From: SLID01 sp041667545
GTDB lineage: Bacteria; Omnitrophota; Gorgyraeia; Tantalellales; Tantalellaceae
Length of the DNA: 64,000 nt
Reading direction: 5' to 3'
Assembly (NCBI GenBank): GCA_041667545.1
Contig: JBAYES010000004.1
Location: 1 to 64,000, forward strand
Numbering within the stretch: the first letter of the stretch is position 1; the number at the start of each line of letters is the position of its first letter. The notes beneath the pieces were generated by a model. The model did not search any database. It had not been told where the DNA came from and saw only the letters and a program-made list of their open reading frames with translations. This document shows positions 16,515-24,547 of the stretch, piece by piece. The translations under genes and the position numbers were made by a program.

Positions 16515-18410
16515 ATGATAGATTCCCTGAAACTTCTCGTTGATGAAGAGGCAGACCTTGCCGAGATCACAATTTTTCTTGAGCGGCACGGGTATTCGCG
16601 TACAAGGAAAGTTTCCGGAGAAGGCGATTATAGTCTTGTAGGAGAAACCCTCGTTATTTTCCCGGTAACATTTGAGTATCCTCTACGGATAGATCTCACG
16701 GACGGTAAAGTAAGATCCATGAAAAGCGTGGATGCCTTGTCATTCAGGACCATAGACGAACATAGGGGTGTTGTAATACTTCCCGTGACCGTGCTAAGGA
16801 GATCCTCTCTTAAACGCCTGCCCGTTGAATCCGGAGAAATGCCGATAAGCTCATTTGTGGACATAGAGCCGGGCGACATGGTAGTACATATCGATCATGG
16901 CATAGGCCGATATCTCGGGCTCCAGAGGCTCAGGCGTTCGGGAACGATGAAAGAGTATCTTGTTCTTGAGTATTCCGGAGGCGACAAACTGTATGTGGAG
17001 CAAAAGGATCTCAATAAAGTTCAGAGATATGTTTCGTTCCATAGGCGGGGAATTGGGCTCAGTGACCTTAAAGGGAAAAAATGGGACAATGACAAGAAAA
17101 GAGCCTCCAAGGCGGCCGAGAACGTAGCGAAAGATCTTCTTGAACTTGCGGCAAAAAGAGAAAGTTCCCGCGCTTTTGCCTTTAGCACCGATACGGACTG
17201 GCAAAAAGAAGTGGAAAATTCCTTTCCTTACAAGGAAACTCCCGACCAGCTGAAAGCCACATCCGAAGTGAAAAGAGATATGGAGTCGGGAAAACCCATG
17301 GACCGCCTTTTATGTGGTGATGTGGGGTACGGAAAGACCGAGGTAGCCTTGCGCGCGGCCTTTAAGGCCGTTATGGACAATAAACAAGTGGCGTTTCTTG
17401 TCCCTACCACCTTTCTCGCGGAACAGCACACCGATACATTCACGCGCCGGCTAAAGGAATTTCCTCTGAACATACAAATGCTCAACAGGTTCCGTACATT
17501 GTCCGAGCAGAAATATGTATTAGGGGCTCTGAAGACCGGAGAGGTAGACATAGTCATAGGAACGCATAGGCTGCTTTCGGATGATGTGAATTTTAAGGAT
17601 CTCGGGCTTTTGATAGTGGACGAGGAGCAGAAATTCGGCGTAAGGCACAAAGAGAAAATAAAAAAACTGAGAACAAGCATAGATGTGCTGACCATGACCG
17701 CTACCCCTATCCCAAGAACGCTTTATCTGGCTCTGATGGGAGGCAAGGACATGTCGGTTATCGAAACTCCTCCGCTTGAAAGAATGCCCGTAAGCACTCA
17801 TGTCATCCAATATGATGAAAATGTCGTGAAAGAGGCCATACGCAGGGAACTTGACAGGAACGGGCAGATATACTATGTGCACAACAGGGTAGAGACAATA
17901 GACCGTGTGGCGGCAAAGGTAAGGAGACTCGCCCCTGACGCTAAGCTTATGGTGGGGCACGGTCAGATGTCTTCCAAAGCGCTTGAGAAGACAATGATAA
18001 AGTTCATAAGATCGGAGGCGGATATATTGGTGTGTACCACCATAATTGAGTCAGGGATAGATATACCTAATGCGAACACCATGATAATAGACGATGCCGA
18101 CAGGTTCGGGCTTGCGGAACTTTATCAGCTTAGAGGCCGTATCGGCCGCTTTGACCGGGAAGCATACGCGTATCTTACGGTGAGGGATCTTTCCTCTCTT
18201 ACGGGTGAAGTGCAGTCAAGACTGGATGCTATAGTCAAATATCAAAAACTGGGGTCCGGGTTCAAAATAGCCATGCATGACCTGGAAATGAGAGGCGCGG
18301 GGAATATACTGGGAGTTGAACAAAGCGGCTTCATAGACCAGATAGGCTTCGACCTTTACTGCCGCCTACTAAGAAACGAGATCAAGAAACAGGGACGGTT
18401 CTCAATTTGA
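16515..18410 (+). CDS. mfd: Shortened transcription-repair coupling factor (Mfd)
   Basis: Mfd is a translocase that removes stalled RNA polymerase and recruits UvrA. Here it is 631 residues, against about 1100 in the family. The N-terminus keeps only a small piece of the UvrB-like region (LERHGYSRTRKVSGEGDYS, VIFPVTFEYPLRIDL), then a complete RNA-polymerase-interacting domain (SFVDIEPGDMVVHIDHGIG, about 115-170). A complete two-lobe helicase follows: Walker A GDVGYGKTEVA near 268, DEEQ near 368, TATPIPRT near 394 and a final GAGNILGVEQSG. The UvrA-binding module is missing. The C-terminal TRCF domain is replaced by six codons (QGRFSI) and a stop supplied by the family B repeat. ATG 16515 is preferred to TTG 16509. 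Confidence 0.9.
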   Translation: MIDSLKLLVDEEADLAEITIFLERHGYSRTRKVSGEGDYSLVGETLVIFPVTFEYPLRIDLTDGKVRSMKSVDALSFRTIDEHRGVVILPVTVLRRSSLKRLPVESGEMPISSFVDIEPGDMVVHIDHGIGRYLGLQRLRRSGTMKEYLVLEYSGGDKLYVEQKDLNKVQRYVSFHRRGIGLSDLKGKKWDNDKKRASKAAENVAKDLLELAAKRESSRAFAFSTDTDWQKEVENSFPYKETPDQLKATSEVKRDMESGKPMDRLLCGDVGYGKTEVALRAAFKAVMDNKQVAFLVPTTFLAEQHTDTFTRRLKEFPLNIQMLNRFRTLSEQKYVLGALKTGEVDIVIGTHRLLSDDVNFKDLGLLIVDEEQKFGVRHKEKIKKLRTSIDVLTMTATPIPRTLYLALMGGKDMSVIETPPLERMPVSTHVIQYDENVVKEAIRRELDRNGQIYYVHNRVETIDRVAAKVRRLAPDAKLMVGHGQMSSKALEKTMIKFIRSEADILVCTTIIESGIDIPNANTMIIDDADRFGLAELYQLRGRIGRFDREAYAYLTVRDLSSLTGEVQSRLDAIVKYQKLGSGFKIAMHDLEMRGAGNILGVEQSGFIDQIGFDLYCRLLRNEIKKQGRFSI

Positions 18411-18518
18411 ACCTACACCTGTCCCAAATTTAATCCCACACCCGTCCCATGCTCAAAGCTACATCTGTCCCCAGCTCAAACCTACACCTGTCCTAAATCT
18501 AATCCCACACCTGTCCCC
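18390..18518 (+). repeat. Family B 23-bp tandem array, copy 2 (supplies the mfd stop codon)
   Basis: AGGGACGGTTCTCAATTTGA is followed by five units of 23-base period, each with CYACAYCTGTCCC. The first 21 bases of the element are read in frame as the last six codons and stop of mfd. The rest of the 414-base spacer to 18824 holds family A copies and a -10-like TATAAT at 18793; no gene or recognisable TRCF remnant is seen. Confidence 0.85.
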
Positions 18519-18582
18519 ACAGTATTGTCATGCGCGGGTTGACTTGCAGCAGGAAGGGCATGTGCTGCGCGCTTCGCGGTTT

Positions 18583-18733
18583 AGTCCATAGTCGATAGTC
18601 CATAGTCCATAGTTTGGGAACTTGACTTGGGCTTTTGGGCGATAGTCATAGTTTGGGAACATGACTCAGGGTTTTAGAAAGCAGACTTGTCTTTCAGCAC
18701 TTTTCTATGGACTATGGACCATCGACTATTGAC
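18583..18733 (+). repeat. Family A repeat cluster with inverted arms, copy 3
   Basis: Four TCCATAGT/TCGATAGT units plus GTTTGGGAACTTGAC (18583-18627), a partial second copy (18641-18665, ending GGGAACATGAC), and an inverted arm at 18704-18733 (TCTATGGACTATGGACCATC onwards). The outer arms are nearly perfect reverse complements, so the cluster can fold into a hairpin with a loop of about 90 bases. Confidence 0.8.
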
Positions 18734-18792
18734 AGACATCGGAATCAGCTTGAAGGATTGGGGTTATTCTGATACTATATTGCCTGTCTAAG

Positions 18793-18798
18793 TATAAT
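18793..18798 (+). promoter_or_regulatory. Possible -10 element upstream of the PpiC lipoprotein gene
   Basis: A TATAAT hexamer lies 27 bases before the start codon. The -35 position (TGATAC, 18770) is weak. It could restart transcription after the repeat-filled spacer that follows mfd. Confidence 0.35.
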
Positions 18799-18824
18799 AA
18801 TATTAACGGGGGCGCAGGGAAAAG

Positions 18825-19703
18825 ATGATGGTAATAAATTCAGCCAGGGTCTTGGGGGTTTTTATAGTTGCGGGGTACTTGCTTTCGGGTTGTGGAAGAA
18901 CGGCGCCGAATGAAGAAGAAGTACTTGTGTCCATAGGCTCCACACGCATAACGGTTAATGATTTTAATGAGCGTGTGGCTAACCTGCCTGAAAGGTACAG
19001 GGAGATAGCGCAAAGAAGAAAGGCGGCCTACATTCAGGAACTTATAAACGATACCTTGCTTTATCAGGAAGCGTTAAGACAGGGGATAGATAAGGACGCG
19101 GATGTGAAAAAGGTAATTGAGGAGGCCAAGAAGAAGATCCTCATTGCCAAACTTTTAAGCAGCGAAGTAGAGGCGGTCATCAAAGTGACCGATGACGAAG
19201 TTGCAGACTATTACGATGAGAACAAGTTCCGGTATATGACTCCGGAAATAATGAGGGCCTCGCATATTTTGCTAAGTACATTTGATGATGCGTCCGAAGT
19301 TATAAAGGAACTGAAACAGGGAGAAACCTTTGAAAACGCGGCTCGGGCAAGATCTCTGGATCCGACCGCTCAACAAGGCGGTGATATAGGGTATTTCCCC
19401 AAGGGGCGCCTTATGCCGGAATTTGAACAGGCGTGCGCGCGTCTTAGTGTAGGAGAAACGAGCGATGTTGTGAGGACAAGCCTGGGCTTTCACATTATAA
19501 AACTTACGGACAGGAGAGCTTCTGTAGAAAAACCGCTTGATGAAGTGAGGGAAGAGATATCTCGGGGAATATACGATGTTAAAAGACGCAAGAGTTTTAA
19601 CGATCTTCTTGAAAAATTGAAAAACTCGACTGAAATAGAGGTAAACGAAGAAGCGCTGTCATCTGAGGCCACGGATAGTGAAATATCAGGTAATAACGAT
19701 TAG
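18825..19703 (+). CDS. PpiC-type peptidyl-prolyl isomerase lipoprotein
   Basis: A periplasmic foldase. The 292 residues begin with a lipoprotein signal whose lipobox LLSGC places the lipidated cysteine at position 23. A SurA-like helical N-domain follows (VLVSIGSTRITVNDFNERV, then AAYIQELINDTLLYQEA). The parvulin domain lies at about 143-235 (RASHILLSTFDDASEVI, QGGDIGYFPKGRLMPEFE, VVRTSLGFHIIKL). Residue after the lipobox Cys is Gly, so outer-membrane sorting is plausible. The product is PrsA/SurA-like and precedes surA. Its stop codon TAG comes from the first bases of the inserted family D element; without the element the frame would run four codons further. Confidence 0.9.
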   Translation: MMVINSARVLGVFIVAGYLLSGCGRTAPNEEEVLVSIGSTRITVNDFNERVANLPERYREIAQRRKAAYIQELINDTLLYQEALRQGIDKDADVKKVIEEAKKKILIAKLLSSEVEAVIKVTDDEVADYYDENKFRYMTPEIMRASHILLSTFDDASEVIKELKQGETFENAARARSLDPTAQQGGDIGYFPKGRLMPEFEQACARLSVGETSDVVRTSLGFHIIKLTDRRASVEKPLDEVREEISRGIYDVKRRKSFNDLLEKLKNSTEIEVNEEALSSEATDSEISGNND

Positions 19704-19853
19704 GGTTCTGCAAAATGAACTTTTATAACGTCTTTGCGAGGGACAAACGAAGTGAGTGACGAAACAATCTCAATAAATATAATAGGTTATAAGATTGCTT
19801 CGGTCGCTTCGCTCCCTCGCAATGACGAGAAATAGGCATCTCGCAGGACTCTA
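19701..19853 (+). mobile_element. Family D MITE-like element, copy 1
   Basis: A 153-bp non-coding element with imperfect terminal inverted repeats (TAGGGTTCTGCAAAATGAAC at the left, matching the reverse complement of GCATCTCGCAGGACTCTA at the right). Inside is the long palindrome around TTTGCGAGG and CCTCGCAATGACG. The 9-base AATAACGAT flanks it on both sides (19692-19700 and 19854-19862), a probable target duplication. No transposase frame is present. Confidence 0.8.
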
Positions 19854-19878
19854 AATAACGATAAAAACGGAGGATGAT

Positions 19879-20859
19879 ATGTTTATTGAAAAGGGCCAAA
19901 AGATCTTGCGGATACTGTTTATTCTGTCTTTTTTGATCGCCTCTCTTGTGCCTGCGAAAGTTTCCATGTCCGAAGCTTTGGACAGGATAGTTATCGTTGT
20001 TAACGATGAAGTTATAACCCAGAGAGAATTTGACAGGGTATTCCTGCCTATAAAAAGAAATCTTGAACAAAATTTTCACGGAGCTGAGCTTGAGACCAAG
20101 GTAAAAGACGCTGAAACGGGTGTAAAGGACCATCTCATAAACGCCAAGCTCGCGACCAGTCTTGCCAAGAAAAAGAAGATCTCAATAGACGAAGAGGAAC
20201 TCTCCCGACGAATAGAGACAATAAAGAGCGCCTATTACGGAAGTGAGCAGGAATTTCTAATGGCTCTTCGGGAAAGGGGAACCAATCTGACGGAATTCGA
20301 AAGGGAAATACGAGAGCAGATGCTCGCGCAGAAGCTTGTTAACGAAGAGGTGGCCTCCTCAATAGTGGTAACCCCCGGAGAAATAAAGGAACTTTATGAT
20401 GAGCATGCAGATGAAATGGTAGCTCCGAGGCAGGTTTTGGTGCGAACTATAGTTATAAAAAAACGGGAAGACAGAAGCGATGAAGAATCCATGCGAAAGA
20501 TCCGGGATGTCCGCGCAAGAGCTGTAACTGGGGGGGATTTTTCGTCTCTTGCCATGGAGATGTCGGAAGGCCTTAATGCTGAGGAAGGGGGGTACATGGG
20601 ATATGTAGCCAAGGGGCAGACAATTCCCGAGATAGACAGCGTTATTTTTGCGCTCGAGAAGGACAAGATCTCGGAAATAGTCGAAACCCCGGTCGGCTAC
20701 CATATATTTCTTGTGGATGAAATTCTTGAAGAGAGAATGCTGGAGCTTGCAGATGTTGACGATTTCCTGAGAGAACAGATATATATGAAAAAGTTCCAGG
20801 AGAGTCTGGTCAAATATCTGGAGGAACAAAGGAAGAACGCTTATATTTCCTATAAGTGA
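19879..20859 (+). CDS. surA: SurA-family periplasmic chaperone / peptidyl-prolyl isomerase
   Basis: SurA escorts outer-membrane proteins through the periplasm. The 326-residue product has a signal peptide (to about residue 32, SMSEA), the SurA N-domain beginning DRIVIVVNDEVITQREFD, and one parvulin domain at about 178-280 (VLVRTIVIKKREDRSDEES, GGYMGYVAKGQTIPEI, VETPVGYHIFLVDEI). E. coli SurA has two parvulin domains; this one has a single domain. GGAGGATGAT precedes the ATG. It lies directly upstream of pdxA and rsmA, the same order as surA-pdxA-rsmA in E. coli, which supports the name. Confidence 0.88.
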   Translation: MFIEKGQKILRILFILSFLIASLVPAKVSMSEALDRIVIVVNDEVITQREFDRVFLPIKRNLEQNFHGAELETKVKDAETGVKDHLINAKLATSLAKKKKISIDEEELSRRIETIKSAYYGSEQEFLMALRERGTNLTEFEREIREQMLAQKLVNEEVASSIVVTPGEIKELYDEHADEMVAPRQVLVRTIVIKKREDRSDEESMRKIRDVRARAVTGGDFSSLAMEMSEGLNAEEGGYMGYVAKGQTIPEIDSVIFALEKDKISEIVETPVGYHIFLVDEILEERMLELADVDDFLREQIYMKKFQESLVKYLEEQRKNAYISYK

Positions 20860-20905
20860 CATAAGCGGAGGATCCGGTATCGGCCGGGGTAAGGATTAAG
20901 AGAGT

Positions 20906-21898
20906 ATGCATGATGTGCATGATGTTTCTGTTCCGGAGATAGTTATAACAATGGGGGATCCCTCGGGAATAGGCCCGGAGATCTCCGCTAAAGCCATTAA
21001 AGATCTGCTGGCTGTGGAAGATGTTGTCTTTACGGTAGTTGGCGATAAAGATGTTCTTTTCAAGGCCTTCACGTCTTATTGTCCGGAAGCATTTTCCCAA
21101 GAACGGCAGAGGATAGTTTTTGTTGATGCGGACGGGGTTTCTGACGGAGCTCTCAGCGGAAGTCCGGAAGATAGAGGGGCTCTGAAAGCGCTAAGGTCCA
21201 TAGAAAAATCTATAGAAATAATTTCCGATAGAGAGAGCCCCCGAAAAAAAGCGTTAGTGACCTCTCCGGTAAACAAAGAGAACATAGCTCGTGTTAGGAA
21301 AGGCTTTGTGGGGCATACAGAGTTTTTGCAGGAGGCCTTTAATTCGGATTTTGTTTCTATGGCTTTTGTGGGCGAACATCTGAGGGTGGTGCCGGTAACC
21401 CGCCATGTGGCGCTGAAGGATGTTCCCGGATGTTTGACAGAGGAACTTGTCCTAAGAACGATCGAACAGGTTTTGATGGAGAGGGGAATCATGTCGGATG
21501 TTCCCGATCCGATCGTAATAGTTACCGCTCTTAACCCGCATTCCGGAGAGGGCGGGAAAATGGGGAATGAAGAAAAAGAAATAATAACGCCCGCGATAGA
21601 TGCGGCTCGCGGGATATATAGGCAAATTGAAGGGCCTGTTCCTTCCGATGTGGCTTTTTACCGGGCGCTTAAAAGTCCGGGAAGTATTGTTGTCTCGATG
21701 TATCACGACCAATGTCTGGGACCTTTTAAAATGCTGGATTTTGACAACGGTGTGAACCTTACTCTCGGGCTGGGTATAGTAAGGACTTCTCCGGATCATG
21801 GAACGGCTTTTGACATAGCCGGAAAGGGAATCGCGCGTCCGGGTTCCATGAAGCATGCTATAAAATTGGCGATAAAAGCCTTGCGGAGCTCAACGTGA
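20906..21898 (+). CDS. pdxA: 4-hydroxythreonine-4-phosphate dehydrogenase
   Basis: PdxA oxidises 4-phosphohydroxy-threonine in the DXP-dependent vitamin B6 pathway. The 330 residues contain ITMGDPSGIGPEISAKA at the N-terminus, TSPVNKENI, GHTEFLQEAF (first metal-ligand histidine), TRHVALKDVP, VTALNPHSGEGGKMG (second ligand region) and VSMYHDQCLGPFKMLDFD (third). The set is complete and of family length. An odd alternation of ATGCATGATGTGCATGATG at the start offers several Met codons; the first is taken. Confidence 0.95.
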   Translation: MHDVHDVSVPEIVITMGDPSGIGPEISAKAIKDLLAVEDVVFTVVGDKDVLFKAFTSYCPEAFSQERQRIVFVDADGVSDGALSGSPEDRGALKALRSIEKSIEIISDRESPRKKALVTSPVNKENIARVRKGFVGHTEFLQEAFNSDFVSMAFVGEHLRVVPVTRHVALKDVPGCLTEELVLRTIEQVLMERGIMSDVPDPIVIVTALNPHSGEGGKMGNEEKEIITPAIDAARGIYRQIEGPVPSDVAFYRALKSPGSIVVSMYHDQCLGPFKMLDFDNGVNLTLGLGIVRTSPDHGTAFDIAGKGIARPGSMKHAIKLAIKALRSST

Positions 21899-21917
21899 AG
21901 CATTGCCCGGGATCTGC

Positions 21918-22772
21918 ATGGATATAGGAAAGATCAAAAAAGAATGTTCGCTGAGCGGTTTCAGGCCCGACAAGAGGCTTGGACAGAATTTCCTTATAGA
22001 CGAAAATATCAGGAGAAAAATACTCGCGTCTTTACCTCTGTCCAAGGATATATCTGTTGTGGAAATAGGTCCGGGCTTCGGTATGATGACATGCGAGCTC
22101 GCGGATATGGCTAAAAAAGTGTATGCGGTCGAAAAGGACGCGGAACTTTGCCGTATAATGAAGGACACTTTTGAGAGAAAAGGTAATATCAAGCTTATAG
22201 AGTCCGATATTCTGGAAATTGATCTTGCCGAAATAAAAAAAACGGCGAAAGCCGGGCTTGTTGTCTACGGAAATATCCCGTACAATATAACCGCTCCGAT
22301 AATAGCGAAAATAATAGAAGCAAGAAAATACGTGACGGCGGCGTACATTGTTATGCAGGATGAAGTGGCCGAGCGCCTTTGCGCGGCGCCAGGCGGCAAA
22401 ATATACGGTAACTTAAGTTGTTTTGCTCAATATTACGCACGAACGCGGCGGATTTTTAAAATAAGTAAAAACTGTTTTTTCCCTAAACCCAAGGTTGGAT
22501 CGTGTCTCGTGAGCCTGCATCTTATGGAAAAACCCTCTGTCAGGGTTAAAAACGAAGAGGCGATGTTCCGCATAATACGTAAAGCGTTCTCGGAAAGGCG
22601 GAAAAAAGTATTGAACCCCCTTTCATCCGGCGATTTTATGGACATGGATAAGCGCACGTGGGAAAATGTGTTAAAAATTTCCGGGGTCGACCCGACGAAG
22701 AGGGCAGAGGATATTTCACTTGCCGAGTACGCGAGGATCTCAGATGAGGCCGAAAAGGCGCTTGAGGGGTAA
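21918..22772 (+). CDS. rsmA: 16S rRNA (adenine1518/1519-N6)-dimethyltransferase
   Basis: RsmA (KsgA) dimethylates two adjacent adenines near the 3' end of 16S rRNA late in 30S assembly. The 284 residues show RLGQNFLIDENI at the N-terminus, the SAM motif VVEIGPGFGMMTCELA, an acidic ribose-binding residue in VYAVEKD, and the catalytic YGNIPYNITAPII loop. The C-terminal helical domain has KPKVGSCLVSL and FRIIRKAFSERRKKVLNPL. The ATG at 21918 is used; an upstream TTG at 21903 would add five residues. It follows surA-pdxA and precedes the gatCAB operon by eight bases. Confidence 0.95.
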   Translation: MDIGKIKKECSLSGFRPDKRLGQNFLIDENIRRKILASLPLSKDISVVEIGPGFGMMTCELADMAKKVYAVEKDAELCRIMKDTFERKGNIKLIESDILEIDLAEIKKTAKAGLVVYGNIPYNITAPIIAKIIEARKYVTAAYIVMQDEVAERLCAAPGGKIYGNLSCFAQYYARTRRIFKISKNCFFPKPKVGSCLVSLHLMEKPSVRVKNEEAMFRIIRKAFSERRKKVLNPLSSGDFMDMDKRTWENVLKISGVDPTKRAEDISLAEYARISDEAEKALEG

Positions 22773-22780
22773 ATTAACTT

Positions 22781-23098
22781 ATGGATGAACAAAAAGAGAA
22801 AAATGTCATAACAGATGAGACAGTGCGGTATGCCGCGAAGCTGGCCCGCATATCTTTGGACGCGAAAGAAGAGGTTCTTTTCCGTGAGCAGCTTTCCGAT
22901 ATTCTCGGGTACATAGAACAGCTGAGGGAGGTAGATACGGAGGGAGTGCTTCCTACTACCCATGTTCTTCCCTCGATGAAAAATGTTTTCAGGGAAGATA
23001 TCGCAGCTTTTTCTATCAGCACGGAGGACGCTCTTTTAAACGCGCCAGATAGAACGGAAAATTTTTTCAAGGTTCCTAAAATAATAAAAGACAGGTAA
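22781..23098 (+). CDS. gatC: Asp-tRNA(Asn)/Glu-tRNA(Gln) amidotransferase subunit C
   Basis: A 105-residue GatC, which stabilises GatA. It has the family pattern VRYAAKLARISLDAKEEV, QLSDILGYIEQLREVDTEGV and THVLPSMKNVFREDIA, though the N-terminus is slightly longer than usual. It starts the complete gatC-gatA-gatB set, spaced by one and two bases, so the three are co-transcribed and translationally coupled. GatCAB amidates misacylated Glu-tRNA(Gln) or Asp-tRNA(Asn). Confidence 0.93.
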   Translation: MDEQKEKNVITDETVRYAAKLARISLDAKEEVLFREQLSDILGYIEQLREVDTEGVLPTTHVLPSMKNVFREDIAAFSISTEDALLNAPDRTENFFKVPKIIKDR

Positions 23099-23099
23099 T

Positions 23100-24545
23100 A
23101 TGAGGGACGAGCTCTCCTGTATAGATGTCTGCCGTAAATGGCTCGAGGAAAAACCTGAGATATCTTCAAGGTTTGTCAGAGATCTTTTGGCGCATATAAA
23201 GAGGATCGACCAGGATATAAAGGCTTTCGCTTTCATCGATGAACGCCGAGTAACGGAAAGGGCGGCCAAGATCGAAAAACTGCCCCGCGACAAAGAACTC
23301 CGGGGAGTCCCTGTCGGGATAAAGAACAATATATGCATCAAGGGATCTCTTACAACCTGTTGTTCCCGCATGCTTGAAACTTTCCGACCCGTTTACGATG
23401 CTCATGTTATTGAAAAGCTTTATTCCGAGGGAGCGCTTGTCATTGAAGGTCTTAATATGGACGAGTTCGCGTTCGGGTCTTCCTGCGAAACTTCATGTTA
23501 TGGGCCTACAAGGAATCCAATAGATACCTCAAGGATCCCGGGCGGGTCCAGCGGGGGCGCCGCGGCAGCCGTCCGGGCGGGTGAAGTAGCGGCTTCCATC
23601 GGTTCCGATACCGGAGGATCCATCAGGCAGCCGGCTTCGATGTGCGGAGTGGTGGGGCTGAAGCCCACATATGGCCGGGTTTCACGATACGGGCTTATTG
23701 CTTTTGCTTCCAGCCTTGATCAGATAGGACCCATAACAAGGAATGTCGCGGATTCGGCGCTTATGCTTGAGGTGCTGTCGGGTTACGATAAAAGGGATTC
23801 CACTTCTGTTAAAATAGATGTCCCCAAATATACCGAGAGCCTGGGAAAAGATATAAAAGGCGTCCGAATAGGAGTACCTCGGGAATATTTTCTCGAAGGG
23901 ATATCAAGCGGAGTGAGGCGGCGAGTTGAAGAGGCGATCGATGTTTTAAGGGAGCTTGGCGCTGAGATAAAAGATGTTTCCCTTCCTCACACAAAATACG
24001 CGGTAAGCTGTTATTACATAATCGCTCCCGCGGAAGCAAGCTCCAATCTCGCCAGATACGACGGCGCGCAGTACGGATACAGGGCTAAAAACCCCGCTGA
24101 TATGACAGATATGTACATATCTTCCCGTAACGAGGCGTTCGGGGAGGAAGTCAAAAGACGGATACTTCTGGGGACATATTCCCTTAGCAGCGGATATTAC
24201 GGAGAATATTATCTGAAGGCGCAGAAAGTAAGAACACGCATATCGGAAGATTTTCATTCGGCGTTCAAGCAATGTGATTGTCTTGTGACGCCTACCTCCC
24301 CGACCACGGCTTTCGGGATAGGGGAGAAGACCATGTCTCCTATTGAGATGTATCTGTCAGATATCTTTACCATACCCGCGAACCTGGCGGGAATACCAGC
24401 AATGTCGGTGCCATGCGGCATCGCGGAAAACGATATGCCGGTGGGTCTGCAGATTATGGCCGGGCCGTTCAGGGAAGAAGTCCTGATGAAAGTTGCCCAT
24501 GCATTCGAACGATCTTCGGGTCATGAAGAGAAATTAAGGGTATAG
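23100..24545 (+). CDS. gatA: Asp-tRNA(Asn)/Glu-tRNA(Gln) amidotransferase subunit A
   Basis: GatA is the glutaminase of the complex. The 481 residues carry the amidase-signature catalytic triad: Lys in GVPVGIKNNICIKG (near 74), the cis-Ser in GSDTGGSIRQPA, and the Ser nucleophile region in IPGGSSGGAAAAV (near 148). Further family landmarks are CGVVGLKPTYGRVSRYGL, DQIGPITRNV, GTYSLSSGYYGEYYLKAQ and the C-terminal PVGLQIMAGPFREE. Ammonia released here moves to GatB. Confidence 0.97.
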   Translation: MRDELSCIDVCRKWLEEKPEISSRFVRDLLAHIKRIDQDIKAFAFIDERRVTERAAKIEKLPRDKELRGVPVGIKNNICIKGSLTTCCSRMLETFRPVYDAHVIEKLYSEGALVIEGLNMDEFAFGSSCETSCYGPTRNPIDTSRIPGGSSGGAAAAVRAGEVAASIGSDTGGSIRQPASMCGVVGLKPTYGRVSRYGLIAFASSLDQIGPITRNVADSALMLEVLSGYDKRDSTSVKIDVPKYTESLGKDIKGVRIGVPREYFLEGISSGVRRRVEEAIDVLRELGAEIKDVSLPHTKYAVSCYYIIAPAEASSNLARYDGAQYGYRAKNPADMTDMYISSRNEAFGEEVKRRILLGTYSLSSGYYGEYYLKAQKVRTRISEDFHSAFKQCDCLVTPTSPTTAFGIGEKTMSPIEMYLSDIFTIPANLAGIPAMSVPCGIAENDMPVGLQIMAGPFREEVLMKVAHAFERSSGHEEKLRV

Positions 24546-24547
24546 AG

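Noticed and set aside
19701..19853. Rho-independent terminator instead of a mobile element
   Set aside because: The palindrome could stop transcription, but the flanking 9-base duplication and the two sister copies with shared ends show it is a repeat element first.
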